DNA of 64,000 nucleotides from NCBI RefSeq assembly GCF_017921835.1, contig NZ_JAGEMN010000003.1, positions 124,001-188,000 on the forward strand, written 5' to 3'. The notes below the pieces were generated by a model. That model worked only from the letters and a program-made list of their open reading frames with translations, did not search any database and was not told where the DNA came from. Positions within the stretch are counted from its first letter, which is position 1, and every line of letters starts with the position of its first letter. Source of the DNA: Sporosarcina sp. 6E9. Lineage in GTDB: Bacteria > Bacillota > Bacilli > Bacillales_A > Planococcaceae. Shown here in pieces: positions 52,451 through 61,027 of the stretch. Both the position numbers and the translations under genes were made by a program.

Positions 52451-53337
52451 TGATGGAAAGAGCCGTAGAACGTAAAGTGAGTAGAAGAATGACGATGCGT
52501 TTATTAATAAATGCCATCTCTAAATATATCTTTCTTCTCGCCACGCTATTTGGTCTCGTTGTGCTTTCAGTCTTAATTTACCGAGTGTTTTTTGAAGGTT
52601 TTGGCTGGCTAAATTTCGATTTCTTAACGGGTAAATTATCAACCCAACCTGAACGCGCTGGAATTATGGGCGCTATTCTGGGGACCTTCTGGTTAATGCT
52701 TGTCGTTGCGCCTGTCACCATGTTTTTAGGCGTCGGAACAGCCATTTACTTGGAGCTATATGCGAAAAAAGGACGTTTGCAAGGATTCATCCAAACAAAT
52801 ATTTCAAACCTGGCTGGTGTTCCTTCAATTGTCTATGGGATCCTCGGATTGACAGTATTTGCTCGAGCCTTGAATTTTGGTAATATCGTGCTTGCGGGCG
52901 GACTGACGATGTCCCTCCTCATTCTCCCTATTGTCATCGTTGCAAGTCAGGAGGCAATTAGGGCGGTGCCAAATCCGTTGAGTGAAGCTTCTTATGGAAT
53001 GGGCGCGACCAAGTGGCAAACGATTAAGAGCATCATCTTGCCAAGTGCGCTTCCCGGGATATTAACGGGTGCCATCTTGTCGCTATCGCGTGCGATTGGT
53101 GAAACTGCTCCGTTAGTCGTTATTGGCATTCCTGCGTTGCTAATTCCTTTTCCGGGTGGGATATTCGACAAGTTTACAGTGCTTCCCATGCAGGTCTATT
53201 ATTGGACACTGGACTCATCTCTCACTGCGGAATACGCAAACTTAGCAGCTGCGACAATCATCGTGTTGCTAATCGCCTTATTACTGTTAAATACAACGGC
53301 GATCGTCATTCGCAATAAATTTCAACAACAACACTAA
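52450..53337 (+). CDS. pstA: Phosphate ABC transporter permease PstA
   Basis: A 295-residue permease with six helices: ISNLAGVPSIVYGILGL, SEASYGMGATKWQTIKSIIL (EAA loop), SLSRAIGETAPLVVIGIPAL. The start overlaps the pstC stop by one base (TAATG). No phoU follows; a terminator facing glmM closes the operon. Confidence 0.94.
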   Translation: MMERAVERKVSRRMTMRLLINAISKYIFLLATLFGLVVLSVLIYRVFFEGFGWLNFDFLTGKLSTQPERAGIMGAILGTFWLMLVVAPVTMFLGVGTAIYLELYAKKGRLQGFIQTNISNLAGVPSIVYGILGLTVFARALNFGNIVLAGGLTMSLLILPIVIVASQEAIRAVPNPLSEASYGMGATKWQTIKSIILPSALPGILTGAILSLSRAIGETAPLVVIGIPALLIPFPGGIFDKFTVLPMQVYYWTLDSSLTAEYANLAAATIIVLLIALLLLNTTAIVIRNKFQQQH

Positions 53338-53340
53338 ATG

Positions 53341-53393
53341 AAAAAAGCTATCCAAGTGAGCGTTTCAAATACGCGCACATTGGATAGCTTTTT
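53341..53393. terminator. Bidirectional terminator between pstA and glmM
   Basis: AAAAAAGCTATCCAA ... TTGGATAGCTTTTT with additional GCG pairing in the loop. It serves both converging operons. Confidence 0.92.
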
Positions 53394-53397
53394 GTGA

Positions 53398-54750
53398 TTA
53401 CTCTGTCAAACCCATTTCAGTTTGAACAACAGCTACAATTCGATCTACATAGCGTTTGCAATCCTCGATTGTCGGTGCTTCTACCATTACACGAACAAGT
53501 GGTTCCGTACCTGAAGGACGAACGAGAACGCGACCGTTGCCAGCCATTTCTTTTTCGACTTCAGCAATTACTTTTGCAACACTTTCATTAGCAGTGACTG
53601 CATTTTTATCTGTCACGCGAACGTTTATAAGTTCTTGCGGGTAAATCGTCATTTCGCTCGCAAGGCTGGATAATGTGCGTCCAGTTGCTTTCATGATATT
53701 CACGAGTTGGAGTCCAGTTAAAAGTCCGTCCCCAGTCGTATTATAGTCAAGGAATATAATATGGCCGGATTGTTCTCCGCCAAAATTATAACCGCCTTTC
53801 ACCATCTCTTCGACGACATATTTATCGCCAACTGCTGTTTTCACGCTTGTTAAACCGTGTTCCGTAAGGGCTTTGTAAAACCCTAGATTACTCATAATTG
53901 TTGATACAATCGTATCCTGTTTTAAACGTCCTTCTGATTGCAAGAAACGTCCAATGATGTACATAATTTGATCGCCATCGACAATTTTACCGTTTTCGTC
54001 CACAGCAATTAGACGGTCTCCGTCGCCGTCAAAGGCCAAACCGATATTCGCTTCTTTTTCAAGTACAAATTCAGCGAGCTTTTCAGGATGTGTCGAACCA
54101 ACCCCGTCGTTTATATTAAGTCCATTCGGAGATGCACCCATCGTTGAAATGTCGGCATCTAAATCCGCAAAGACATGTGTCGCTAATGTAGAAGTCGCGC
54201 CGTGCGCACAATCTACGGCTACGTGTATACCCGTGAAGTCTTCTTCAACGGATTGTTTCAAGTACTGAATATATTTATGGCCACCTTCAAAATATTCCAT
54301 TACAGAACCGACATCAGAACCAGTCGGGCGTGGCAACGTATCTTCCTGTTCATTAAGCAACTTTTCGATTTCTTCTTCTTGCTCTTCTGTCAGTTTGTAG
54401 CCATCCGCACCAAAAAATTTAATGCCGTTATCTTCGACCGGGTTATGGGAAGCGGAAATCATAACGCCACCGTTTGCATTCATTACACGGGTCAAATAAG
54501 CAACGCCTGGTGTGCTAATGACGCCGAGTGTCATAACTTCTACACCTGTCGATAAAACACCTGCGATTAAAGCATTTTCAAGCATGTAGCCTGAAATACG
54601 CGTATCTCTACCAACAATTACACGCGGCTTCTCCTGCGAGTCTTTCGTTAACACGTAACTCCCAATTCTCCCAAGTCTAAATGCAAGCTCTGGGGTTAGT
54701 TCGTCATTTGCAATCCCACGTACGCCATCCGTACCGAAATACTTTGTCAT
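53398..54750 (-). CDS. glmM: Phosphoglucosamine mutase GlmM
   Basis: A 450-residue alpha-D-phosphohexomutase converting glucosamine-6-P to glucosamine-1-P for cell wall synthesis. [15 protein letters not shown] starts the protein; MISASHNP carries the phosphorylated Ser101, [13 protein letters not shown] the metal site, [10 protein letters not shown] the sugar loop and [14 protein letters not shown] the phosphate loop. ATG 54750 follows AAAGGGAGAATGGAA; ATG 54777 is upstream without need. Third gene of cdaA-cdaR-glmM, an arrangement that ties c-di-AMP synthesis to wall precursors (CdaA is known to interact with GlmM). glmS does not follow; the pst terminator does. Confidence 0.96.
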   Translation of the reverse strand: MTKYFGTDGVRGIANDELTPELAFRLGRIGSYVLTKDSQEKPRVIVGRDTRISGYMLENALIAGVLSTGVEVMTLGVISTPGVAYLTRVMNANGGVMISASHNPVEDNGIKFFGADGYKLTEEQEEEIEKLLNEQEDTLPRPTGSDVGSVMEYFEGGHKYIQYLKQSVEEDFTGIHVAVDCAHGATSTLATHVFADLDADISTMGASPNGLNINDGVGSTHPEKLAEFVLEKEANIGLAFDGDGDRLIAVDENGKIVDGDQIMYIIGRFLQSEGRLKQDTIVSTIMSNLGFYKALTEHGLTSVKTAVGDKYVVEEMVKGGYNFGGEQSGHIIFLDYNTTGDGLLTGLQLVNIMKATGRTLSSLASEMTIYPQELINVRVTDKNAVTANESVAKVIAEVEKEMAGNGRVLVRPSGTEPLVRVMVEAPTIEDCKRYVDRIVAVVQTEMGLTE

Positions 54751-54789
54751 TTCCATTCTCCCTTTCAAACTACACATTGTTTCTGTTCA

Positions 54790-56103
54790 TTAAGCGAGCT
54801 CAATCCTCATCGTTACTTCTTCTTCAGAAAGTGTCCACTCCAAATCTTGCGGACCTTCTACCGTAACAGGAAAAACGCTCTCGCCCTCAGCAACTACTGC
54901 TGACGCATCGATTGAAACCGTGAAATCAGATTTTGCTAGTTTCTCAACGATGTCAGGTTCAGCCACGACTGTCAATGTTACTATGCCGTTTTCCGGTTTC
55001 AGTAATGTGCTTTTATATTTTTCATCTAAACCATTTACTGTGACTTCAACATTTTCAAAACTGATTGTTTCCGTTGTTGGTTCAGCATTCTCTGACGCAA
55101 TATCTTCGTCCAATTCATCATCCGCTTGTGCTTCCGCATCCACATCCGGTTCTTCAACCGTGGATTCAACCGTGGCTTTAACATCTACTTTTATTTTTGA
55201 CATTGATATTTTTGACACGCCTTTGGGCTTCGGAATATCAACTTCCATTGTTTGCGACTCTTTTATTTTTGATATGTCAATTTCGACTGCGACTGCATCA
55301 ATTGCGTCAAGAATTTTACTTGGGCCAAAAATCGTCAGCATTTCCGATGAAGATGCTACCGAATCGATGGTCACATTATCTGGCGGAGTGCCTGTCGATT
55401 TTAATACAATTGGGACTTCCTTGCTGTTTTCAACCACTTCCACTTTGACAGTAACAGTCTCTGGAACGATGGAAACGTCTAATTTATTCAAGTCTCGATC
55501 AAGCACTCTAACTTTAGCTTGGTGCTCAAATGATTCTTTAATGCCATTTTCTCCGACCACAGTTGCTTTAACAAAACTAATGGATTCAATGATACTTTTA
55601 GCACCCGTTACTTCTATTGTAGACGGAACGACATCCATATTTGCCACATGAAAATCTTCGGCAAGTAGCCTTGTATTGAATTCGGGTTCTACTTTGAATG
55701 TTTCAGTAATTTTCTCTTCGATTAATACATTCACCATTGCTGGATCAATGCGCACCTGTAATTTCTCTGAAATGTTTTCAGGTTGTATACGAACCTGATG
55801 TCTTCCCATCGTCAACTCCCGTAAATCAACAATTAACGTAAAGTCTTTTAACATCTTTGTCGTTTGAACAAGATTTACTGGACCTTCAATTGTTACATTA
55901 ACTGTTTCAGGTACACCAGTCACAACTAGATTTTCATTGTCATAATAGACCTGAACAGGCACATCACGAATCGTATCGAGATGGTCACCCACCTTGTTGC
56001 CATTCTGTTCTCCTTCATCGGTCTGTACCGAATAAAACAAGATCACCGCTAGAAATAAGGCCGTGAAACGAAGAAACCATGGGTTGTCCATAATTTTATC
56101 CAT
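54790..56103 (-). CDS. cdaR: CdaR (YbbR), regulator of diadenylate cyclase
   Basis: A 437-residue protein with an N-terminal membrane anchor (NPWFLRFTALFLAVILFYSV) and four extracytoplasmic YbbR repeats (e.g. VPVQVYYDNENLVVTGVPET, VNVTIEGPVNLV). A low-complexity acidic insert (DVDAEAQADDELDEDIASE) lies near 325-345. CdaR modulates CdaA at the membrane. It overlaps cdaA by 8 bases. Confidence 0.93.
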   Translation of the reverse strand: MDKIMDNPWFLRFTALFLAVILFYSVQTDEGEQNGNKVGDHLDTIRDVPVQVYYDNENLVVTGVPETVNVTIEGPVNLVQTTKMLKDFTLIVDLRELTMGRHQVRIQPENISEKLQVRIDPAMVNVLIEEKITETFKVEPEFNTRLLAEDFHVANMDVVPSTIEVTGAKSIIESISFVKATVVGENGIKESFEHQAKVRVLDRDLNKLDVSIVPETVTVKVEVVENSKEVPIVLKSTGTPPDNVTIDSVASSSEMLTIFGPSKILDAIDAVAVEIDISKIKESQTMEVDIPKPKGVSKISMSKIKVDVKATVESTVEEPDVDAEAQADDELDEDIASENAEPTTETISFENVEVTVNGLDEKYKSTLLKPENGIVTLTVVAEPDIVEKLAKSDFTVSIDASAVVAEGESVFPVTVEGPQDLEWTLSEEEVTMRIELA

Positions 56104-56932
56104 TTCTTTTCACTCCCCATTTCCATTTGGAAGTATTTTTTTGCTCAGTTGTCGTACCGAACCAAACTCGTCGCAATCTTGCTTCGAATTCCTCGATACT
56201 AAGATCACGATATAATTCTCCGTCAATCGCCAGGCTAATCGCGCCTGTCTCTTCTGAAACGATAATTGTAATGGCATCCGTTACTTCGCTTAATCCAAGA
56301 GCTGCACGATGCCTAGTTCCCAGTTCTTTTGAAATGAAAGGACTTTCAGATAGCGGTAAATAACAACCAGCCGCGGCGATTTGATTTTTATGCAATATAA
56401 CAGCACCATCATGCAACGGCGCGTTTGGAATGAATATATTTATTAAAAGCTCTGAGGTTACAACAGAATTCAGAGGTGTACCAGTTTCGATATATTCACT
56501 AAGTCCTGTTTCACGTTCGATTGAAATTAGTGCACCAATTCGGCGTTTTGCCATATAGTTCACGGATTTCGACAATGCTTCCATTAAGCGGTCATGTTCT
56601 TCTTCCTCTTGCATTGCTGTCCGTGCGAAAAGTCTACCGCGTCCAAGTTGTTCAAGCGCACGTCGCAACTCAGGTTGGAAGATAATGATGATTGCTAGAA
56701 AACCCCAAGGCAACACTTGATCTAACAACCATTTCAAGGTATCAAAATGAAATACATCCGTTAGTAATCGAACAATGATAAGAACGAAAATTCCTTTTAA
56801 TAGCTGTACTGCTTTCGTTCCTTTAATAATCTTGAATAATTGATAAATAACAAACCAGACAAGAAGCACATCCACAATATTAATGAACGTTGCAACTGGA
56901 CTGAGACTAACAACTTTTTCCCAAAACGGCAT
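56096..56932 (-). CDS. cdaA: Diadenylate cyclase CdaA
   Basis: A 278-residue protein with three N-terminal helices, then a DAC domain with LHDGAVIL (DGA 175-177) and GTRHRAALG (RHR 207-209), the catalytic motifs that make c-di-AMP from two ATP. It governs K+ homeostasis and wall integrity. An extended -10 promoter lies about 40 bases upstream, beyond the rsiW terminator. Confidence 0.96.
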   Translation of the reverse strand: MPFWEKVVSLSPVATFINIVDVLLVWFVIYQLFKIIKGTKAVQLLKGIFVLIIVRLLTDVFHFDTLKWLLDQVLPWGFLAIIIIFQPELRRALEQLGRGRLFARTAMQEEEEHDRLMEALSKSVNYMAKRRIGALISIERETGLSEYIETGTPLNSVVTSELLINIFIPNAPLHDGAVILHKNQIAAAGCYLPLSESPFISKELGTRHRAALGLSEVTDAITIIVSEETGAISLAIDGELYRDLSIEEFEARLRRVWFGTTTEQKNTSKWKWGVKRNG

Positions 56933-56972
56933 GTGCTTCGCCTACCTTCATTGACGATTTCATATGTTAACT

Positions 56973-56981
56973 ATTATATCA
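56973..56981 (-). promoter_or_regulatory. Extended -10 promoter of cdaA-cdaR-glmM
   Basis: TGATATAAT on the minus strand, i.e. TG-n-TATAAT, 41 bases ahead of the cdaA ATG, with no good -35. It follows the rsiW terminator, so the operon has its own promoter. Confidence 0.55.
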
Positions 56982-57016
56982 TATTGATACCACTCTATGC
57001 TTCTATATAACATATG

Positions 57017-57060
57017 AAAAGCGACCGAATCCCGCCGATTGCGGTTTTCTTCGGTCGCTA
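57017..57060 (-). terminator. Terminator of sigW-rsiW
   Basis: AGCGACCGAA ... TTCGGTCGCT with inner pairing, followed by TTTTC on the minus strand. Confidence 0.85.
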
Positions 57061-57063
57061 AAT

Positions 57064-57699
57064 TTACTCTTCTATAATTTCATCCTTTTTCGATGAAGGC
57101 CAAATATCTTTGGCTGTTTTCTTTATTTTATACCATAACCAATCAAACGCCTTATTGATTTCTTCAATCTCGCCCGTTACAACAGCCGTGGAGGCCATAT
57201 ATTTCGACCCGCCAATCACGGTAATATTTCCATCTACTTCACCATCGACCCTGAGTTCGCCATTCTTTACAACAACATCGCCTTTTACAATTTCTCCCTC
57301 AGGAACCAGAACAGTCTCTCCTTCAACAACGAGGTTTGGTTGTTTCGTCACTGAAAATTGCTGATCATTGCCGAAACTTGAAAACGTTGAAACGCTCATC
57401 ATTAGAAAGAATAGCGCCACAGCAGCCAATAGCGGATGTTTTCTAAGCCACCTTTGAACGCCAGCTTTCTTTTTCTCTTTCGGAAGACGATTCATAACCC
57501 CTTCAACAAAGCCTTCAGGCGCCTGTATTGGTTCTATATTTTCTAATAATGCGATTGAATCGCTCATGCTTTTCATAAGTTCATCACAATCCGAGCAAGA
57601 TTCAAGATGTTCCATAAGTTCTCGCTCATCAGCACTGTTTATATCGCCATCTAAATACGCGTGCATTGAATGAACGAAGTGTTCCGGACACGTATTCAT
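57064..57699 (-). CDS. rsiW: Anti-sigma-W factor RsiW
   Basis: A 211-residue protein with an N-terminal ZAS domain (MEHLESCSDCDEL gives His-x3-Cys-x2-Cys), one transmembrane helix (LLAAVALFFLMMSVSTF, about 92-108) and an extracellular part with beta-helix-like VVKNGELRVDGEVDGNITVI. It holds SigW inactive until regulated proteolysis. ATG 57699 follows AGGGAGGAATC, 13 bases after the sigW stop. Confidence 0.94.
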   Translation of the reverse strand: MNTCPEHFVHSMHAYLDGDINSADERELMEHLESCSDCDELMKSMSDSIALLENIEPIQAPEGFVEGVMNRLPKEKKKAGVQRWLRKHPLLAAVALFFLMMSVSTFSSFGNDQQFSVTKQPNLVVEGETVLVPEGEIVKGDVVVKNGELRVDGEVDGNITVIGGSKYMASTAVVTGEIEEINKAFDWLWYKIKKTAKDIWPSSKKDEIIEE

Positions 57700-57712
57700 A
57701 TCAGATTCCTCC

Positions 57713-58276
57713 CTACAAATTACCCATTTGTTTTCTTAAGGCAGCTCGACCGCGGTGTACGCGAGTTTTAACTGTTCCCAATGGCAATTCCAAAATATCA
57801 CTTATTTCCTGTAACGGTAACTCTTCGATATAACGCAAAATAATTACAGAACGATATTTATCGGAGAGCCGACCTATTTCATATTGAATGCGTTCCCGCG
57901 TTTCCATTCGTTCAATTTCTTCTTCCGGAAGTTCACCGGCCGCTGCAATTTGCGAATACATTGTGAGTCCTTCCGTTCCAGGAACATTTGCGTCTAGGTA
58001 ATAATCGGGCTTTTTCTTTCTAATGCGATCAATACATAAATTCGTTGCAATCCTAAATAGCCATGTTGAAAACTTTCGCTTTTGGTCAAAAGTATGAATA
58101 TTGATATAAGCTCGGACAAATGCCTCTTGTGCAATATCTTCTGCCTCTTGCCGATTACTCAACATTCGATAACAGACATGGTAAAGACGATGTTGAAATA
58201 AGGTCACGATTTCTTCAAATGCATCTTGATTGCCCTTCAACACTTCATTTATTCGTTTATTAATCAATTCATCCAC
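57713..58276 (-). CDS. sigW: ECF sigma factor SigW
   Basis: A 187-residue ECF sigma factor: region 2 (FEEIVTLFQHRLYHVCYRML, EDIAQEAFVRAYINIHTFD, FSTWLFRIATNLCIDRIRKK) and region 4 (LRYIEELPLQEISDILELPL, GTVKTRVHRGRAALRKQ). It controls the envelope-stress and antimicrobial-resistance regulon. The start is GTG 58276, 7-8 bases after CGGAGGG, giving exactly the length of B. subtilis SigW; ATG 58339 lies on top of the autoregulatory promoter. Confidence 0.95.
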   Translation of the reverse strand: MDELINKRINEVLKGNQDAFEEIVTLFQHRLYHVCYRMLSNRQEAEDIAQEAFVRAYINIHTFDQKRKFSTWLFRIATNLCIDRIRKKKPDYYLDANVPGTEGLTMYSQIAAAGELPEEEIERMETRERIQYEIGRLSDKYRSVIILRYIEELPLQEISDILELPLGTVKTRVHRGRAALRKQMGNL

Positions 58277-58311
58277 AGTTTTCCCTCCGCTCCATGCGGC
58301 TGCCCCTTCTA

Positions 58312-58338
58312 TACGATTGAAGGTGTCAACAGGTTTCA
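58312..58338 (-). promoter_or_regulatory. Autoregulatory SigW promoter
   Basis: TGAAAC, 17 bases, CGTATA on the minus strand, the SigW consensus (TGAAAC ... CGTA), 36 bases before the GTG start. Confidence 0.82.
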
Positions 58339-58441
58339 TTTATTTTAAAATAGTTTCTTTAATATTAACAGATTCTAGAAAAAACTTCCTTATATAATCA
58401 TATTTCAACAAAATGATTCCACTTTCAGGTATTTTTTGTAC

Positions 58442-58478
58442 AAAAAAAGCTTATCCCACTAGTGGACAAGCTTTTTTC
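58442..58478 (-). terminator. Terminator of rocF
   Basis: AAAAAAAGCTT ... AAGCTTTTTT with inner CCACTAGTGG. Confidence 0.92.
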
Positions 58479-58487
58479 AATAAATAT

Positions 58488-59393
58488 TTACAGTAACTTC
58501 TCGCCAAACAATGATCCAATTAGACCGACTGCAACATCCGCCGTTTTATTTTTTTCATCTAATATCGGATTCACTTCAACAAACTCTGCAGATGTAATGA
58601 TTCCTGATTCTTCTAGCATTTCCATAGCAAGATGACTTTCGCGGTAACTGATTCCGCCCGGTACCGGTGTTCCAACTCCCGGTGTGTATAGTGGATCTAA
58701 ACCGTCCAAATCCAATGACAAATGCACACCATCTAATTCACGCGATTGTAAATAAGCGATTGAATCTTGTATAACTGCAGTCATACCGTATTTATCAATC
58801 TCATGCATCGTATATACTTTAATGCCTTTTTCTTTAATTAACGCTCTTTCACCTGGATCAACTGATCTTGCCCCAATAATCACAATATTTTCAGGCTTCA
58901 CTTTTTGACCTTCTGTATGTATATTTATAAGTTGCTCATCACCCAAACCAATACTCACAGCCATTGGCATGCCATGAATATTTCCAGAAGGCGAAGTTTC
59001 GCTCGTATTCAAATCTGCATGTGCATCGTACCAAATTACCCCAAGGTTTTTGTATGTTGACGCAAGTCCAGCGAGCGTCCCAATCGCAATGCTATGATCC
59101 CCGCCAAGAATAAGTGGGAACCGTCCACTTGCCACTGTTTCCTCCACTTTTTCTGCAAGGCTTGTATTTGCCTTAATCACTTCATTTAAATTTTTAAGTT
59201 TAGAGTTTTGCGCTTCTGCGTTTTTCGCTACTTCAATTTGAATATTACCTTCGTCGACCACTTCATGCCCGATTGCTTCAATACGTTCAATTACGCCTGC
59301 ATATCGGATTGCACTCGGTCCCATATCTACCCCGCGACGACTCTGACCGTGATCTAACGGAACCCCAATGATTGATATTTTATGTTTATCCAT
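58488..59393 (-). CDS. rocF: Arginase RocF
   Basis: A 301-residue arginase: LILGGDHSIAIGT, VIWYDAHADLNTSETSPSGN with the Mn-binding DAHAD, HLSLDLDGLDPLYTPGVGTP with DLDGLD, and SAEFVEVNPILDEKNKTADV at the end. It hydrolyses arginine to ornithine and urea for arginine catabolism. Strong ribosome binding site (AAAGGGGTAG). A 21-bp-period array lies about 100 bases upstream. Confidence 0.96.
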   Translation of the reverse strand: MDKHKISIIGVPLDHGQSRRGVDMGPSAIRYAGVIERIEAIGHEVVDEGNIQIEVAKNAEAQNSKLKNLNEVIKANTSLAEKVEETVASGRFPLILGGDHSIAIGTLAGLASTYKNLGVIWYDAHADLNTSETSPSGNIHGMPMAVSIGLGDEQLINIHTEGQKVKPENIVIIGARSVDPGERALIKEKGIKVYTMHEIDKYGMTAVIQDSIAYLQSRELDGVHLSLDLDGLDPLYTPGVGTPVPGGISYRESHLAMEMLEESGIITSAEFVEVNPILDEKNKTADVAVGLIGSLFGEKLL

Positions 59394-59486
59394 TTAACTA
59401 CCCCTTTCGCACAACATCTATAGTATAAATCTCAAAATCAAATGGCTCAACTCGACAGCTTACCGGATTTTTATTCATTTTCACAC

Positions 59487-59605
59487 CCAAACGACTAAAG
59501 AAGACAGTCAAACGACCAATGATGCATCCTAACCGACTAATCCGCTGGCTAAGTCGACTAATGACGTCAATCAAACGACCAATGCGATGCTGCAAACGAC
59601 TAATA
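59487..59605. repeat. Intergenic 21-bp-period array upstream of rocF
   Basis: Core AACGACYAAT with CGA at 59492, 59513, 59534, 59555, 59576 and 59597, exactly 21 bp apart. Read on the minus strand the core is TTRGTCGTTTG, the same as at 45914-46055. A minus frame through it gives a heptad-like string (ISRL, IGRL every 7 residues), a consequence of the 21-base period. Confidence 0.85.
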
Positions 59606-59620
59606 GCGAAATATAGACAC

Positions 59621-59656
59621 AAAAAAGTCCTTCCCAAGTTGATTGGAAAGGACTTT
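59621..59656 (-). terminator. Terminator of the tRNA operon
   Basis: On the minus strand AAAGTCCTTTCC ... GGGAAGGACTTTTTT. Confidence 0.9.
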
Positions 59657-59667
59657 CTAAAATTTTA

Positions 59668-59739
59668 CTGGGGTAGCTGGATTCGAACCAACGAATAACG
59701 GAGTCAAAGTCCGTTGCCTTACCGCTTGGCTATACCCCA
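59668..59739 (-). tRNA. tRNA-Gln (TTG)
   Basis: A 72-base cloverleaf: acceptor TGGGGTA/TACCCCA, D-arm TAGCCAAGCGGTAAGGCA, anticodon loop CTTTGAC (TTG), T-arm TTGGTTCGAATCCAG. CCA is not encoded (TAA follows the discriminator). Confidence 0.96.
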
Positions 59740-59760
59740 AAGGTGGAAATATAAGGGATT

Positions 59761-59872
59761 TCCAGCAGAACTATTTTCGTTAGATTCCACGAAAATATGC
59801 CTTAGGATCAAAACTGCGTTTTGATGTAGTGCTTTAAGGAAAAATTTTCGAACGCTTCGCGTTGGAAAATTT
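59761..59872 (-). repeat. Three-hairpin module, copy 1 (between tRNA-Tyr and tRNA-Gln)
   Basis: Three successive stems: ATTTTCGT/ACGAAAAT (59773-59796), ATCAAAAC/GTTTTGAT (59807-59825), and AAATTTTC + AACGC / GCGTT + GGAAAATTT (59842-59872). The first stem and its flanks are about 85 percent identical to copy 2; the others differ in sequence but occupy the same places. Confidence 0.75.
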
Positions 59873-59874
59873 AA

Positions 59875-59959
59875 TGGTGGTGGGGGACGGATTCGAACCG
59901 CCGAACCCTGAGGGAGCGGATTTACAGTCCGCCGCGTTTAGCCACTTCGCTACCCCACC
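59875..59959 (-). tRNA. tRNA-Tyr (GTA)
   Basis: An 85-base class II tRNA with long variable arm: acceptor GGTGGGG/CCCCACC, D-arm TAGCGAAGTGGCTAAACGC, anticodon loop CTGTAAA (GTA), T-loop GTTCGAATC, CCA encoded. Confidence 0.96.
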
Positions 59960-60012
59960 AGGTTAGTATAATATGTATCTTTTTCCGGCAAGTTAGCCAG
60001 ATTACCTTTTTC

Positions 60013-60122
60013 CGGCAGAACTATTTTCGTTAAGTGCCACGAAAATATGCCTCAACTGTCAAAACAAGTTTTGACAGTTATTCAAGGTAGCATTTTGAAA
60101 GCAAAGTGCGCTTTCAAAATGC
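60013..60122 (-). repeat. Three-hairpin module, copy 2 (between tRNA-Glu and tRNA-Tyr)
   Basis: Stems ATTTTCGT/ACGAAAAT (60023-60046), AACTGTCAAAAC/GTTTTGACAGTT (60054-60079) and GCATTTTGAAAGC/GCTTTCAAAATGC (60090-60122). Same order and position relative to the next tRNA as in copy 1. Confidence 0.75.
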
Positions 60123-60127
60123 TTTAA

Positions 60128-60199
60128 TGACCCCTACGGGATTCGAACCCGTGATACCGCCGTGAAAGGGCGGTGTCTTAACCGCTTGACCAAGGGGCC
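60128..60199 (-). tRNA. tRNA-Glu (TTC)
   Basis: 72 bases: acceptor GGCCCCT/AGGGGTC, D-arm TGGTCAAGCGGTTAAGACA, anticodon loop CCTTTCA (TTC), T-loop GTTCGAATC. CCA not encoded. Confidence 0.96.
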
Positions 60200-60283
60200 T
60201 CGTTAAAAATGATAAAGTCAGGTCCATTGATGGAAGCTTTAATCATATCGTTGATTGTATAATCGTCAATCATATGTATTCTC

Positions 60284-60329
60284 TGGAGCTTCCAACCGGA
60301 ATCGAACCGGTGACCTCTTCCTTACCATG
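60284..60329 (-). other. Attachment site: 3' part of tRNA-Thr (GGT)
   Basis: The minus strand reads CATGGTAAGGAAGAGGTCAC, then CGGTTCGATTCCGGTTGGAA and GCTCCA: the anticodon loop (GGT), variable loop, T-arm, 3' acceptor strand and CCA of tRNA-Thr(GGT). The 5' half is absent; upstream DNA (ACAGA...) is unrelated. This is the footprint left when an element integrates into a tRNA 3' end by a tyrosine recombinase. A complete tRNA-Thr is expected at the other end of the element, to the right of the window. Confidence 0.85.
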
Positions 60330-60433
60330 TCTGTACAAGTCTTATTCTCTATTATGACTGATTGAGGTAACGCTTGTTAGATAAGTGTTTCGATAAGGTT
60401 TCATAGGATTAAAAAGTTCTGTTTGGTTGTTTT

Positions 60434-60464
60434 GGGCAACAATTGGACAACAACCGGGCAACAA
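60434..60464 (+). repeat. Three 11-bp-phased repeats near the attachment site
   Basis: GGGCAACAA (60434), GGACAACAA (60445) and GGGCAACAA (60456), exactly 11 bp apart, about 105 bases inside the element. They look like arm-type integrase binding sites. Confidence 0.65.
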
Positions 60465-60956
60465 ATAAAACAAAATACGTTTAATGAATTAAAAAACAAG
60501 ATTTTCAACGACATCTAAAATAATAACACAGCTAACGAATAAAAGCAAATGGTAATTATTAAAATGAAAATACTTTTGGACTCCACTAATCTTCTCCCTT
60601 TTGTTGAGCATGTTGAAGTGGTGGGAGTAATAATTAGTTTGCTCAATGCTACTGCAATCATACAAGGCCACCTGAAGCCCTAGATCAAGTTCTTATACAT
60701 GCACCTATACATACTTGTATACAACGATAATAGGGGCATTTTACGGCTATTACTGTGTATAAGGGACAGTTAGTTAAAGAACACTATTTCTCATATCTAA
60801 TTCCCACGTGTATTCTAACATATATTCGAAATACTTTTATGTCAATTCATTACTAGACAGCTTGACATAGACAATACATTAAAAATACTCACGGCAATGC
60901 AATTCATCTGACTTAACATCTGTTACGGTTCACCGTAGTGATTTAAGAGGTAAAAA

Positions 60957-60992
60957 CAAGATGGGAGAACCAAAACTCCCGTCTTTTCCATC
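60957..60992 (-). terminator. Terminator of the CHAT gene
   Basis: GACGGGAG ... CTCCCATC followed by TTGTTTTT on the minus strand. Confidence 0.8.
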
Positions 60993-61027
60993 TGCCACAG
61001 AACAATGAACACGCTTAAAGAGTAAAG

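Larger units (their letters stand above)
60336..61027. other. Non-coding left end of the integrated element
   Basis: About 690 bases without a convincing gene. It contains phased GGGCAACAA repeats (60434-60464), AT-rich DNA, an inverted repeat TACGGT-TCA-ACCGTA-like (near 60922-60940) and the terminator of the CHAT gene. A short minus frame at 60489-60671 lacks a plausible start. Confidence 0.5.

Noticed and set aside
54920..55651. Long plus-strand open frame (about 243 codons) opposite cdaR
   Set aside because: It lies entirely antisense to cdaR, is Ser/Thr-rich as expected from reversed acidic codons, and has no ribosome binding site.
59398..59637. Minus-strand 79-codon open frame upstream of rocF
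   Set aside because: It is produced by the 21-bp array (heptad ISRL/IGRL pattern) and runs from the tRNA terminator into the rocF ribosome binding site; no own start signal.
60489..60671. Short minus-strand open frame in the island end
   Set aside because: It begins at a GTG with no properly spaced ribosome binding site and shows no recognisable motif.
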